A DNA stretch of 28,902 nt, from IMG/VR virus record IMGVR_UViG_3300021127_000030, positions 1-28,902 of that record; one strand, written 5' to 3'. The notes beneath the pieces are model-generated. The model ran no database searches. It was not told where the DNA came from and worked only from the letters and a program-made list of their open reading frames with translations. This DNA comes from a virus. Both the position numbers and the translations under genes were made by a program. Shown piece after piece: positions 1 through 5,691 of the stretch (position 1 is its first letter; each line of letters starts with the position of its first letter).

Positions 1-99
1 TGCGTCATTCATATGATCGTAACCACTATCCTTGTCAGGCTGTACTGTGCCTTCTTTGTAAGTGTGTCGTTCTAAACTCTCGATAGTGTATTTACACTG
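1..99. repeat. Direct terminal repeat, left copy (99 bp)
   Basis: Bases 1-99 are identical to 28804-28902. The TerL reading frame passes from codon 383 (bases 3-1) directly into the codon at 28803-28801, giving the expected conserved C-terminus. The repeat therefore marks circular closure of the sequence. Its length fits an assembler k-mer overlap better than a biological terminal redundancy, but that cannot be decided from the sequence. Confidence 0.97.
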
Positions 100-1149
100 A
101 TTGGCGATAAAGAGGTGTCTTTTACCGTCAGAACCGCATAGTCTAGAATTCACAGCGTTTATTCTATCTCGCACCTGAGTGTGGCTGTTGGGTGCCTTGA
201 CAACGAATCCATTATTACTGAGGATGCTGAGGTCAGTTGCTCCTCCTGCTGATGTCTTACGCTGTCTTGCGGCTGGATCAGGATAGACCCAGATTCGACT
301 CTTTGGATATCTGCTTTTAAGCTCGTCCGCCATCTCCTGCGTGTTGCTACTGAACATTCTAATTTCGTCGACAATATAGAGATCATCGTTTCTCCTTATG
401 GCTATTACAGCACTCATTGGATCAATGTTAAAGTCCATACCCACATAGATGACATCTGTGTTTACACTTTCAGGCATTGTGTAGGTATTCGCCAGGCGAT
501 CAAATGCGTAATAGATACGACCACTGTAAGTTTCAAAGGTGGCCATAAACTCTTGACGAAACTGTCGCTCATCTAGATCACGCATAGCGGCATCTATTTC
601 AGCTTTTGAAACTTGTCCGCCATCTATGGTTGTGTATTGAAAACTCTTCCAAGCGTCGGGAAACTCCTGCTCCATTTGATACAGTTCATAGGCCCAGTTA
701 GTGATACCTTTGGGAGTACCAATGAACATAGCTCGGCCTTCACGGTCAGCCAATGTAGGGCGTAGCACTTCAAAGAACGCTTCTGGATCTACATCGGCAA
801 ACTCATCCATAATGAGATAATCTAATCCCACACCACGCAAGCTGTCTTCATTGTCTGCGCCTTTAAGAGCTATGATTGATCCATTTTTGAGCAAGATGCT
901 GAGTTCGCTTTCGTTAGCTTTACGAATCCATTTGAGATCGGTTAGTTTGTTTTTGAGCTTGCGCCAAACAATCATCTTGGCCTGTTTGTATGTGGGAGCC
1001 ACATACCAAACTTCTTGCTCAGGTACCCGTGCGTGATAGCACAATTCGCGAATAGCCAGGTGAGTTTTTCCAAAGCGCCGACCTGCTACAACAACCTTAA
1101 ACCTATGGCCATCATTCGCGATAGTTTGTTGTGGAACGCTTAATGTCAT
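1..1149 (-). CDS. terL: Terminase large subunit, N-terminal 383 codons (continues at 28803-28678)
   Basis: ATPase-nuclease motor that packages DNA into the prohead through the portal. Translated from ATG at 1149 it starts MTLSVPQQTIANDG. It shows a Walker A motif (AGRRFGKT, residues about 22-29), a Walker B motif (YLIMDEFAD, about 111-119), and a coupling segment MFIGTPKG. The RNase H-like nuclease domain follows, with its first acidic residue in YVGMDFNID and a further YPDPAARQRKTS motif. The frame is open to base 1 and, after circularisation, continues to a stop at 28678 for a total of 424 residues, normal for the family. The start overlaps the stop of the upstream XhlA-like gene (stop at 1151-1149), so translation is probably coupled. 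Assignment is secure from the motifs and from the TerS-TerL-portal order. Confidence 0.96.
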   Translation of the reverse strand, partial: MTLSVPQQTIANDGHRFKVVVAGRRFGKTHLAIRELCYHARVPEQEVWYVAPTYKQAKMIVWRKLKNKLTDLKWIRKANESELSILLKNGSIIALKGADNEDSLRGVGLDYLIMDEFADVDPEAFFEVLRPTLADREGRAMFIGTPKGITNWAYELYQMEQEFPDAWKSFQYTTIDGGQVSKAEIDAAMRDLDERQFRQEFMATFETYSGRIYYAFDRLANTYTMPESVNTDVIYVGMDFNIDPMSAVIAIRRNDDLYIVDEIRMFSSNTQEMADELKSRYPKSRIWVYPDPAARQRKTSAGGATDLSILSNNGFVVKAPNSHTQVRDRINAVNSRLCGSDGKRHLFIANQCKYTIESLERHTYKEGTVQPDKDSGYDHMNDA

Positions 1150-1433
1150 CAGTGGAAATATCGGATTATGGTTTCGAGATGGCCGAATACAAGGCTTATT
1201 AAGGTAAGAATCGCGCCTCCTAGCCACATACCTTTATTTTTGAACAACATCAGTTCATCCAACTGTTTCATAACTTTGGCGTGGTCTCGGGCATTTTCTT
1301 CACGATAATCATCCAACTGTTTCATCATCTTGGTATGGCTATCGTCGAGACAATGTTTAAGATCATCAATACCTTCTTTGAGACTGTCTACTTTTGTTTC
1401 AACTACCGCAATGCGTTCAGGTATAGTGGCCAT
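1149..1433 (-). CDS. Small coiled-coil protein with C-terminal membrane segment, XhlA-like
   Basis: 94 residues. Residues 1-65 are heptad-rich and highly charged (VETKVDSLKEGIDDLK, then two related blocks MMKQLDDYREE and VMKQLDELM). A single hydrophobic segment follows (GMWLGGAILTLISLVFGHL, about 69-87). This soluble coil plus C-terminal anchor resembles XhlA-type holin-associated proteins. It sits between terS and terL: its start is 3 bases after the terS stop and its stop overlaps the terL start. A holin or lysis accessory role is an inference from topology. It could instead be a membrane-tethered structural or regulatory factor. No strong Shine-Dalgarno is seen, so coupling to terS is likely. 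It is the best lysis candidate in the genome. Confidence 0.75.
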   Translation of the reverse strand: MATIPERIAVVETKVDSLKEGIDDLKHCLDDSHTKMMKQLDDYREENARDHAKVMKQLDELMLFKNKGMWLGGAILTLISLVFGHLETIIRYFH

Positions 1434-1436
1434 AAA

Positions 1437-1946
1437 TTAAAGGTCGTTGTCTGACCAGGGTAAAGGAGCGTTTGCGGCTGAATCCTGGGGACTGTCGCTT
1501 TGGCCCAAGATGTTTTTGCCCAGCCAAATCAACATAGTGGCATTACCGCCCATTGCCACTTTGAGTTGTGCCGCTCTTAAACGGCGCTTAAGTTCCGCGC
1601 GGCCTTTTGCTATATAATCCGCAAAGTTGTATTTTAGGGTATCAGGTTTAACTTGAAACCAATCACTCATTTCTTCTAGGGTACAGCCCATAGCGGCCAG
1701 CTTCCATACTTCATCAGGAGGTACAACCTTTTTGGTAGCACCTCTGCCCACTACTAGGCCTTCTCTAGTAACTGTTCCCCATTTTGGTTGTTGTCTAGCT
1801 TTATATTCCCACTTGGGATATTCTTGCTCTTTGGGAGCCTCAGCCGGGATCTCACACTCGCAGTCCAGTTCGTGTGAGCATTCCGGGTTATTGATTTTGG
1901 GATTTGGTGGGGTCGCTATGATGCCCCCGCTGTCTATTGTGGCCAT
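1437..1946 (-). CDS. terS: Terminase small subunit
   Basis: 169 residues from MATIDSGG. The N-terminal third is a Cys/Pro-rich linker (NNPECSHELDCECE, about 20-33). From about residue 75 there is a helix-turn-helix of the small-terminase type: VWKLAAMGCTLEEMSDWFQV, then a segment ending KGRAELKRRLRAAQ and GNATMLIWLGKNILGQ. These last motifs are characteristic of TerS proteins next to TerL in aquatic phages. Role: recognises viral DNA and hands it to TerL. The frame is open further upstream to 2006, but that extension (MIITINPLFYKYF) has no ribosome-binding site and reads as non-conserved. The chosen start also lacks a clear Shine-Dalgarno, so the start is less certain than the identity. First gene of the packaging-head block. 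Confidence 0.9.
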   Translation of the reverse strand: MATIDSGGIIATPPNPKINNPECSHELDCECEIPAEAPKEQEYPKWEYKARQQPKWGTVTREGLVVGRGATKKVVPPDEVWKLAAMGCTLEEMSDWFQVKPDTLKYNFADYIAKGRAELKRRLRAAQLKVAMGGNATMLIWLGKNILGQSDSPQDSAANAPLPWSDNDL

Positions 1947-1974
1947 ATTGTATTTAACAAGAAGCTCAAAATAC

Positions 1975-2003
1975 TTGTAGAAAAGCGGGTTAATTGTTAT
2001 AAT
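1975..2003 (+). promoter_or_regulatory. Predicted sigma70-type promoter for the 2049 gene (extended -10)
   Basis: TTGTAG at 1975-1980, a 17-bp spacer, then a perfect TATAAT at 1998-2003 preceded by TG at 1995-1996 (extended -10). Transcription would begin near 2010 and the leader would carry a small hairpin (ATAGC, six-base loop, GCTAT, about 2010-2025) before the Shine-Dalgarno at 2037-2042. The -35 matches only its TTG. Confidence 0.6.
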
Positions 2004-2048
2004 CATTACATAGCAACAACGCTATATCATATAACAGAGGAGAATAAT

Positions 2049-2216
2049 ATGATTTCAAAAGAGCAAATAGATAGAATAGTAGACGCAATTGAAGGTGTAG
2101 CAGATCAATCGATAGGTAACACAGATATTCCAGAAAATGTCGATTTAATGTTAAGTTGGATTGTAGAAATAAGTAAAACTTTAGAAAGAATAGCAATAGC
2201 TTTAGAAAAGAAATAA
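2049..2216 (+). CDS. Small acidic helical protein, unknown function (plus strand)
   Basis: 55 residues, starting MISKEQIDRIVDAIEGVAD and ending ISKTLERIAIALEKK. It looks alpha-helical, with acidic residues throughout and a basic C-terminal tail. No Cys and no membrane segment. A good Shine-Dalgarno (GAGGAG, 2037-2042) sits 6 bases before the ATG, and an extended -10 promoter lies upstream. It runs against the rest of the genome and is one of only two plus-strand genes. An independently expressed small gene such as an early host-interaction factor or regulator would fit, but nothing in the sequence shows the function. Its last codons overlap the U-tract of the opposing minus-strand terminator at 2222-2237, so the two transcripts converge here. 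Codon use and RBS make it a real gene despite its size. Confidence 0.72.
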   Translation: MISKEQIDRIVDAIEGVADQSIGNTDIPENVDLMLSWIVEISKTLERIAIALEKK

Positions 2217-2237
2217 AAAAAGGGGAGGCAACTCCCC
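2209..2237 (-). terminator. Rho-independent terminator of the 5173-2299 operon
   Basis: On the minus strand GGGGAG, loop TTGC, CTCCCC (2237-2222) is followed by a run of seven T and then ATTTC. The 6-bp GC-rich stem and U-tract are textbook. On the plus strand the same stem is followed only by GATTTATTT, so plus-strand termination would be weaker. Confidence 0.9.
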
Positions 2238-2244
2238 GATTTAT

Positions 2245-2298
2245 TTGGCAGTAGAGTAATCTGCTCCTCGCTTCCGGGGGTAAGTGCCAAGACCCCTT
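2245..2298 (-). other. Potentially structured leader to the operon terminator
   Basis: Between the stop at 2299 and the terminator, the minus-strand RNA can form a stem between TTGGCA (2290-2285) and TGCCAA (2250-2245) enclosing about 34 bases. Competing pairings exist (GGGGT with ACCCC; GCAG with CTGC). This may only be the 3' UTR; no known RNA family is recognised. Confidence 0.35.
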
Positions 2299-2511
2299 TT
2301 ATTTCGGCTGTTTTAACAACAAATGGCCTATGGCTTCACTCAATACCTGTTCATTTTGTTGTAGTTGTTTGATTGTCTGTTGCTGTTGGTTGATAGTTCT
2401 AGTATCTGAATGATGCTGGGCCTGTAGGGCTCGCATTTGTTCTTCTAATAGATTAATGCGTACATTGTTCTGTATCAACATATCATAGGGATCTATATTA
2501 AACTGTATCAT
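2299..2511 (-). CDS. Small Gln-rich coiled-coil protein, unknown function
   Basis: 70 residues from MIQFNIDPYDML. The middle is a long predicted coiled coil (NLLEEQMRALQAQ, then a Gln-rich run around NQQQQTIKQLQQNEQ) and the C-terminus ends LLLKQPK. No catalytic motif or membrane segment. The start at 2511 is chosen because the longer open frame adds a non-conserved stretch lying inside the preceding gene. Its start overlaps the last codons of the 123-aa gene (ends 2498). It is the last gene of the second operon before the terminator. Oligomeric small proteins like this are often regulators or scaffolding partners, but nothing here proves either. Confidence 0.65.
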   Translation of the reverse strand: MIQFNIDPYDMLIQNNVRINLLEEQMRALQAQHHSDTRTINQQQQTIKQLQQNEQVLSEAIGHLLLKQPK

Positions 2512-2869
2512 AGTCCTGCTCCAGAATAATTTCATAAGCGGTATCATAAAATAGTCTATTCCAACGCTCTATGGGAGCTAGGGCAAAGTCTTTGAGTGAT
2601 CCGTCTTTTTTCTTGCCACCAGCTTCTGATAACAAGTCACTGATAATAGTATATATGGTTCTCGGGCGATTAAAGCCCTTTAGACGCTGAGTGGCTAGAT
2701 GTTCCCATACTAGATCACCTTCTATCACCGAGGCAAGTTCTTCTACACACAATTTAATGTGGGCACATAATAAGGCTCTTTGTTCCCGTGATTGTTGTAC
2801 ATAAGTGGTACTATAGGTCACGCCATCTCTTGGGGGCATTTTGAATAGATTTTTATATAGTATTCTCAT
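2498..2869 (-). CDS. Hypothetical protein, 123 aa
   Basis: Starts MRILYKNLFKMPPRDG at an ATG overlapping the stop of the HNH-like gene (ATGA, 2869-2866), which argues for coupled translation. The body is helical (ALLCAHIKLCVEELASVIEG, then TIYTIISDLLSEAGGKKKDG) and the C-terminus is aromatic and acidic (WNRLFYDTAYEIILEQ). No recognisable domain. The pairing with the HNH-like gene suggests the two act together or at least are co-expressed. I do not recognise the family. Confidence 0.7.
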   Translation of the reverse strand: MRILYKNLFKMPPRDGVTYSTTYVQQSREQRALLCAHIKLCVEELASVIEGDLVWEHLATQRLKGFNRPRTIYTIISDLLSEAGGKKKDGSLKDFALAPIERWNRLFYDTAYEIILEQDYDTV

Positions 2870-3249
2870 AGGCCCTCGGGATTGTGTTTGCTTTTGTACT
2901 TGCGGGGTAAGCCCTTGGCGGCCCATACTCGTCTACTGTTGGCCGCTTGTCTTTGGCAATGTTCAAGACGGGTTACCAAAATGATATTGTCCTTGCTCCA
3001 ACTGTCGGACCAATCCTTGCGGGTCATACACAAGCTGTCTCTATCTCTACCTCTATCTGCCCAGTAGCCATTCCATATCGTGAAATAGTCTTCAAATTCC
3101 AATTCCCAAGGTTCTTCTCTGAATTTGGCCTGTGCCTTGGCCTTGAGGAACGGTATGTACATTTGGTGTTTGTACTCATCTGGACCACATATCCATACGT
3201 GCGGTCTGGGTCCTCTTCCGCCTTTTCTTAATCCTTTGTTTGCCGCCAT
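2866..3249 (-). CDS. Conserved phage protein, HNH-endonuclease-like pattern
   Basis: 127 residues, with Shine-Dalgarno AAAGGAG about 7 bases before the ATG. It begins with a basic tail (KGLRKGGRGPRPHVW), then GPDEYKHQMYIPFLKAKAQA, a Trp-rich segment (DYFTIWNGYWADRGRDRD), and the diagnostic SLCMTRKDWSDSWSKDNI followed by ILVTRLEHCQRQ. The pattern of an aromatic-rich segment, C-x-x-R-x-D, W-x-x-DN and R-x-x-H is shared by a widespread set of small phage proteins that look like degenerate or minimal HNH folds. The pattern is clear but I cannot demonstrate the full catalytic His/Asn/His set, so nuclease activity is inferred. It could instead be a DNA-binding regulator. Confidence 0.65.
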   Translation of the reverse strand: MAANKGLRKGGRGPRPHVWICGPDEYKHQMYIPFLKAKAQAKFREEPWELEFEDYFTIWNGYWADRGRDRDSLCMTRKDWSDSWSKDNIILVTRLEHCQRQAANSRRVWAAKGLPRKYKSKHNPEGL

Positions 3250-3304
3250 ATTTTTTCTCCTTTAATATATTTATATGAAAGCTGTAAATATGGTTGAAAA
3301 TAGA

Positions 3305-3517
3305 CTAATCTTCGTAGCTACAGGGATCCACTTCATCTTCGTGCTGACTTAAACGCAATTTTAATGTGGCAATGTTCTGTTCCAATTGTTCGCGTTCTCG
3401 TTGACGATTAAGTCTTATGCGTATATGGGCAATACATTCAGCCACTTGTTCACCTGTGTAGTTGGCATAAACCTGTTCCATAATTGTTAATAGTTCTTTA
3501 TTCAAAGCAATCTCCAT
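3305..3517 (-). CDS. Small coiled-coil protein, unknown function
   Basis: 70 residues, MEIALNKELLTIMEQVY at the start, then a long charged helix (RIRLNRQREREQLEQ, IATLKLRLSQHEDE) and an acidic end (CSYED). It overlaps the preceding gene by 20 bases in another frame and has no strong Shine-Dalgarno, so expression probably depends on upstream translation. Soluble helical protein; no domain recognised. A gap of 55 bases follows before the HNH-like gene, which carries its own good ribosome-binding site. Confidence 0.65.
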   Translation of the reverse strand: MEIALNKELLTIMEQVYANYTGEQVAECIAHIRIRLNRQREREQLEQNIATLKLRLSQHEDEVDPCSYED

Positions 3518-3677
3518 ATCTTAAAATGGCCAGTGTATAAGTTTTACTACCTCTTAATATAAAGAAACACTGGTAATCTTCTCTATATTCGCAGTCCGGG
3601 GCTTGATGAAGCCAATTGAGTTCTACTCCGTGAGCAATCACACGCATAAGATCCAAGCGGGCGTATTCATACTTCAT
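3498..3677 (-). CDS. Hypothetical protein, 59 aa
   Basis: Reads MKYEYARLDLMRVIAHGVEL, NWLHQAPDCEYREDYQCFF and ends ILRYGDCFE. The ATG at 3677 overlaps the end of the zinc-knuckle gene (stop 3667). A TTG-initiated form six codons longer (3695) is possible. It looks like a compact alpha/beta protein with two central Cys; no family is recognised. Tight overlaps on both sides place it firmly in the second operon. Confidence 0.6.
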   Translation of the reverse strand: MKYEYARLDLMRVIAHGVELNWLHQAPDCEYREDYQCFFILRGSKTYTLAILRYGDCFE

Positions 3678-3831
3678 TGGTTTGTAACAATTCAACGGCT
3701 TGCTTACTGAGCCATTGTATGTGTTTATCGCAAGTGATACATCTCAAAGCCGCATAGTGTTTGCTGGGTGGCCGACATAGATGAATGCTAGTAGGATGGT
3801 TGTCGTGTTTGGTTATTCTAGTTATTGGCAT
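3667..3831 (-). CDS. Small zinc-knuckle-like phage protein, 54 aa
   Basis: Starts MPITRITKHDNHPTSIHLC at 3831, overlapping the end of the 206-aa gene, with GGAAAG a few bases upstream. It carries Cys19, then HYAALRCITCDKHIQWLSK with C31-x2-C34 and His37, a likely zinc-binding knuckle. Short proteins with a motif like KHYA-L-C--C-K-IQWLSK are common in aquatic phages, usually near replication or accessory genes. Their function is not established to my knowledge. Nucleic-acid binding is the natural guess for such a ribbon. Confidence 0.75.
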   Translation of the reverse strand: MPITRITKHDNHPTSIHLCRPPSKHYAALRCITCDKHIQWLSKQAVELLQTNEV

Positions 3832-4442
3832 ATGGCTTTCCAACAAATATCACAAAATCTATCAATTGACAATTTCTTTTTTCCATTAAACACCCAAGTA
3901 TATTTCTCATCATCCTCTTCATATCTTGCTGGATAAACATTATCATTAAGAATAAACCAAGCCTTAAGCGGAGATCCATCATTGATTTCAATTAAATTGA
4001 TTTCTCTAATTTGTTCGGTAACAGCAAGAGTTTCATACATACGACTAAAATTAATCTTAGCCCTAGCGCCCGATCTCACAATCATAGTTAAGATGGCATC
4101 ATATGCTCTATGTTCTGTGGGCATCCTGGGTTCGGATTTATCCCAAGTACCATATAATCGTCGATCCAATATTTTAATGCCATTGGTATAGGCCACATCA
4201 TATTGTGCCATAAGTCTATTGGTATCTCGCCAAACATTAAATCGACAGTTAGATATCTTAGCCACTGATCTAATAACCAATGGCGGTAACAATTTTTCTT
4301 CTTGTAATGCCAACCAATTTTTATCCTTGGTCAGTTGAGGTCGATCGATTGTGATACCAGGACTTTCAATAGCAAAATATTCTCTATTGGCCTGTTCAAT
4401 AGCCTCCCATTCCTCGCTTTCATAGTAATCTTCTTCGTTCAT
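3822..4442 (-). CDS. Hypothetical protein, 206 aa, acidic N-terminus
   Basis: Begins MNEEDYYESEEWEAIEQANR. The start at 4442 has AGGAGG six bases upstream and overlaps the preceding stop (ATGA); an in-frame ATG two codons earlier sits directly on the Shine-Dalgarno and is unlikely. The strongly acidic N-terminal 25 residues are followed by a mixed alpha/beta body with TYDAILTMIVRSG-like and KINFSRMYETLAVTEQIR-like helical stretches, and a C-terminal FCDICWKAIC Cys cluster. No family is recognised. The gene is translationally coupled to the 244-aa gene, so the two may form a complex or pathway, perhaps in replication or host takeover. That is context only. Confidence 0.7.
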   Translation of the reverse strand: MNEEDYYESEEWEAIEQANREYFAIESPGITIDRPQLTKDKNWLALQEEKLLPPLVIRSVAKISNCRFNVWRDTNRLMAQYDVAYTNGIKILDRRLYGTWDKSEPRMPTEHRAYDAILTMIVRSGARAKINFSRMYETLAVTEQIREINLIEINDGSPLKAWFILNDNVYPARYEEDDEKYTWVFNGKKKLSIDRFCDICWKAICQ

Positions 4443-5173
4443 AGCCATCCTCCTCTAGATATGTATTCTACTTGTTCTAGAGTAGTTTTGCTATCATATC
4501 GGTAAGGATAAGCTGTATTTTCAACAGGCGTTAGTTCAAATTCTTTGTGTAGGCCTTCAATCCATAGATTAACAATATAAACATTGTTTTTTAATTCTAA
4601 TGTGGCACTGAGTCCAAATTTAATCTTTTGATTGATATGTTTGCCTCGAGTAAACTTGCCCCTGGCACGACCTTTACCAATCCATTTAATTCGATCCACT
4701 AGGCCGTGATAGTGTTGCCAAGCTTCTTGATATTCCCAATCTGTATGTACCTGTTCAGGTAAGTTGGCAAAAAAGTCTCTATAACGATTGGTCAAACTGA
4801 ATACTAGTTTATTAAATTTACCAGGGGGGGTGGTTGACAATCTAAAATCAACATTCAGTGTTCGACTTTGCGTTTTAGTGGCTTTGAGACTGGCCGAAAG
4901 ATAAGTGATTTCCGGAACCGGCGCAACTAATAGACCTACGGTCTCTTCCGTTGGCCCAATGGCCACCTCTAGTTCCTCTGGAACAGAGCCATTTGGAGAC
5001 GAAGTCGAAGATGGAAGTTGTTTTCCGCCAGATGCGAAAACACTACTAGTGTCATAGTGTTTAGTTTTATAGTGTTTAGTGTCTATAGTGTCTATAGTGT
5101 TTAGTGTCTTAATATTACATTCGCTCTTTTGTAAATCAATTGAAGATGCTATTGAATATTGTTTATTTGCCAT
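4439..5173 (-). CDS. Unrecognised protein, 244 aa, first gene of second operon
   Basis: MANKQYSIASSIDLQKSEC at 5173, chosen because AAGGAG lies about 10 bases upstream; an ATG three codons earlier (5182) is only one base from the Shine-Dalgarno. Residues 20-45 are encoded by a cluster of TAGTGTY heptamers and read as Thr/Asp/His/Tyr repeats (LNTIDTIDTKHYKTKHYDT). Residues about 45-80 are a low-complexity Ser/Pro/Glu linker. The C-terminal 140 residues look folded, with a Trp-rich part (HTDWEYQEAWQHYHGL), a basic patch (GKGRARGKFTRGKHINQK) and beta-rich KFGLSATLELKNNVYIVNLW. The basic patch suggests nucleic-acid contact. Repeats inside the N-terminal coding region recall the iterons in lambda O, so a replication-initiator role is worth testing but not shown. 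Confidence 0.68.
   Translation of the reverse strand: MANKQYSIASSIDLQKSECNIKTLNTIDTIDTKHYKTKHYDTSSVFASGGKQLPSSTSSPNGSVPEELEVAIGPTEETVGLLVAPVPEITYLSASLKATKTQSRTLNVDFRLSTTPPGKFNKLVFSLTNRYRDFFANLPEQVHTDWEYQEAWQHYHGLVDRIKWIGKGRARGKFTRGKHINQKIKFGLSATLELKNNVYIVNLWIEGLHKEFELTPVENTAYPYRYDSKTTLEQVEYISRGGWL
5047..5108. repeat. Cluster of eight TAGTGTY heptamers (iteron- or operator-like)
   Basis: Copies of TAGTGTC/T start at 5047, 5055, 5070, 5077, 5086, 5095 and 5102, with a TAGTTTT variant at 5062. All have the same orientation, with 7-9 bp between starts. The cluster lies inside the 5' part of the 244-aa gene and is flanked on one side by an AT-rich stretch (5109-5120). It may be a protein-binding array or simply a coding repeat. 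Confidence 0.6.
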
Positions 5174-5204
5174 ATTTGTCATTCTCCTTTGTACCGACTT
5201 TGTA

Positions 5205-5233
5205 TTTATAACAATAACAAAAAAAGCCCTGAA
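5205..5233 (-). promoter_or_regulatory. Predicted promoter of the 5173-2299 operon
   Basis: On the minus strand an extended -10, TG-T-TATAAA, occupies 5213-5205. The weak -35 TTCAGG (5233-5228) is 17 bases upstream. The -10 context TTGTTATAA is shared with the plus-strand promoter at 1975-2003. The -35 lies inside the loop and stem of the preceding terminator, so one operon ends exactly where the next begins. Expected start near 5198. Confidence 0.45.
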
Positions 5234-5246
5234 GATCAAGGCTTTT
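5219..5246 (-). terminator. Terminator of the tail/fibre operon
   Basis: Minus-strand stem AAAAGCC (5246-5240) and GGCTTTT (5228-5222), 11-base loop, and a T-run of seven partly within the stem. Placed after the last tail gene and its structured 3' region. Confidence 0.7.
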
Positions 5247-5257
5247 GAATGAATGGG

Positions 5258-5347
5258 TGAGGGAGTAGCCGCTCGTCTGCCAATGCGTTGATGCCTAGTA
5301 TGGAAACGGACAAAACATACTAGTTCAGCCTACCCTCGCGGTCCGTT
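5258..5347 (-). ncRNA. Structured 3'-UTR RNA with possible pseudoknot
   Basis: Three perfect pairings are visible. An 8-bp hairpin, CTAGTATG with CATACTAG, has a 13-base loop (about 5296-5324). A closing stem pairs GAGGG-TAG with CTACCCTC (two bulged bases). Seven bases in the hairpin loop (AACGGAC) are perfectly complementary to GTCCGTT (about 5341-5347), which lies outside the closing stem; this would form a pseudoknot. It sits between the last tail gene (stop 5355) and the terminator at 5219-5246, so it would be the 3' end of the late mRNA. The pairings exist on either strand. No known RNA family is recognised. Confidence 0.55.
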
Positions 5348-5354
5348 AACACCG

Positions 5355-5681
5355 TTAAGCACTACGGCTAATTGTTCTTACTTTGAAATTTCTGCGTTCA
5401 ATCAAACCATTTGAGGTAGTAACAGTGACAAACACATTATAGGTCTTGTCTTCCTGTCCACCACTCAATTGGATATAAGTTTGGGTACCATTAGCAACAC
5501 CGCTGGTAACATTTACCAAAGGTTGTGGATCATTGGCACGTGCTTGTACTGTTTGTACCGCACTAACAATATGATCTCCAGTTGTGAGCCATTGACTCCA
5601 ATCCAAGGTATAGGTCAATTGGCTACTTGTATCTTTGTCAATGTATAATTGACTGTTTTGAATATAAAATCCTGTGGTCAT
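5355..5681 (-). CDS. Phage fibre-tail adaptor, Ig-like
   Basis: 108 residues from MTTGFYIQNSQLYIDKDTSS. The start is set by AAGGAG about 6 bases upstream; the longer open frame lies inside the preceding gene. Motifs: LTYTLDWSQWL, GDHIVSAVQTVQA, an exposed YIQLSGGQ-type segment, then YNVFVTVTTSNGLIERRNF. The sequence D-W-S-x-W-L followed by GD-I, then LSGG and a final T-x-x-G-x-x-x-R-x-F strand, is the pattern of small Ig-like fibre-tail adaptor proteins. These connect fibres to the tail or decorate virions. Its position next to the large fibre gene supports this. Last gene of the tail operon. Confidence 0.7.
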   Translation of the reverse strand: MTTGFYIQNSQLYIDKDTSSQLTYTLDWSQWLTTGDHIVSAVQTVQARANDPQPLVNVTSGVANGTQTYIQLSGGQEDKTYNVFVTVTTSNGLIERRNFKVRTISRSA

Positions 5682-5691
5682 CGTGGACTCC

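Noticed and set aside
2007-2048. A promoter for terS on the minus strand of the divergent region
   Set aside because: Several AT-rich hexamers are present but none pairs with a -35 at acceptable spacing.
1990-2290. Minus-strand open frames opposite the 55-aa plus-strand gene
   Set aside because: They cross the terminator hairpin and lack ribosome-binding sites, whereas the plus-strand frame has a promoter and strong RBS.
5110-5118. TAATATTAC, the nonanucleotide of rolling-circle origins in small single-stranded DNA viruses, next to the heptamer array
   Set aside because: No stem-loop surrounds it and no rolling-circle Rep is visible. In an AT-rich window of this size about one chance occurrence is expected.
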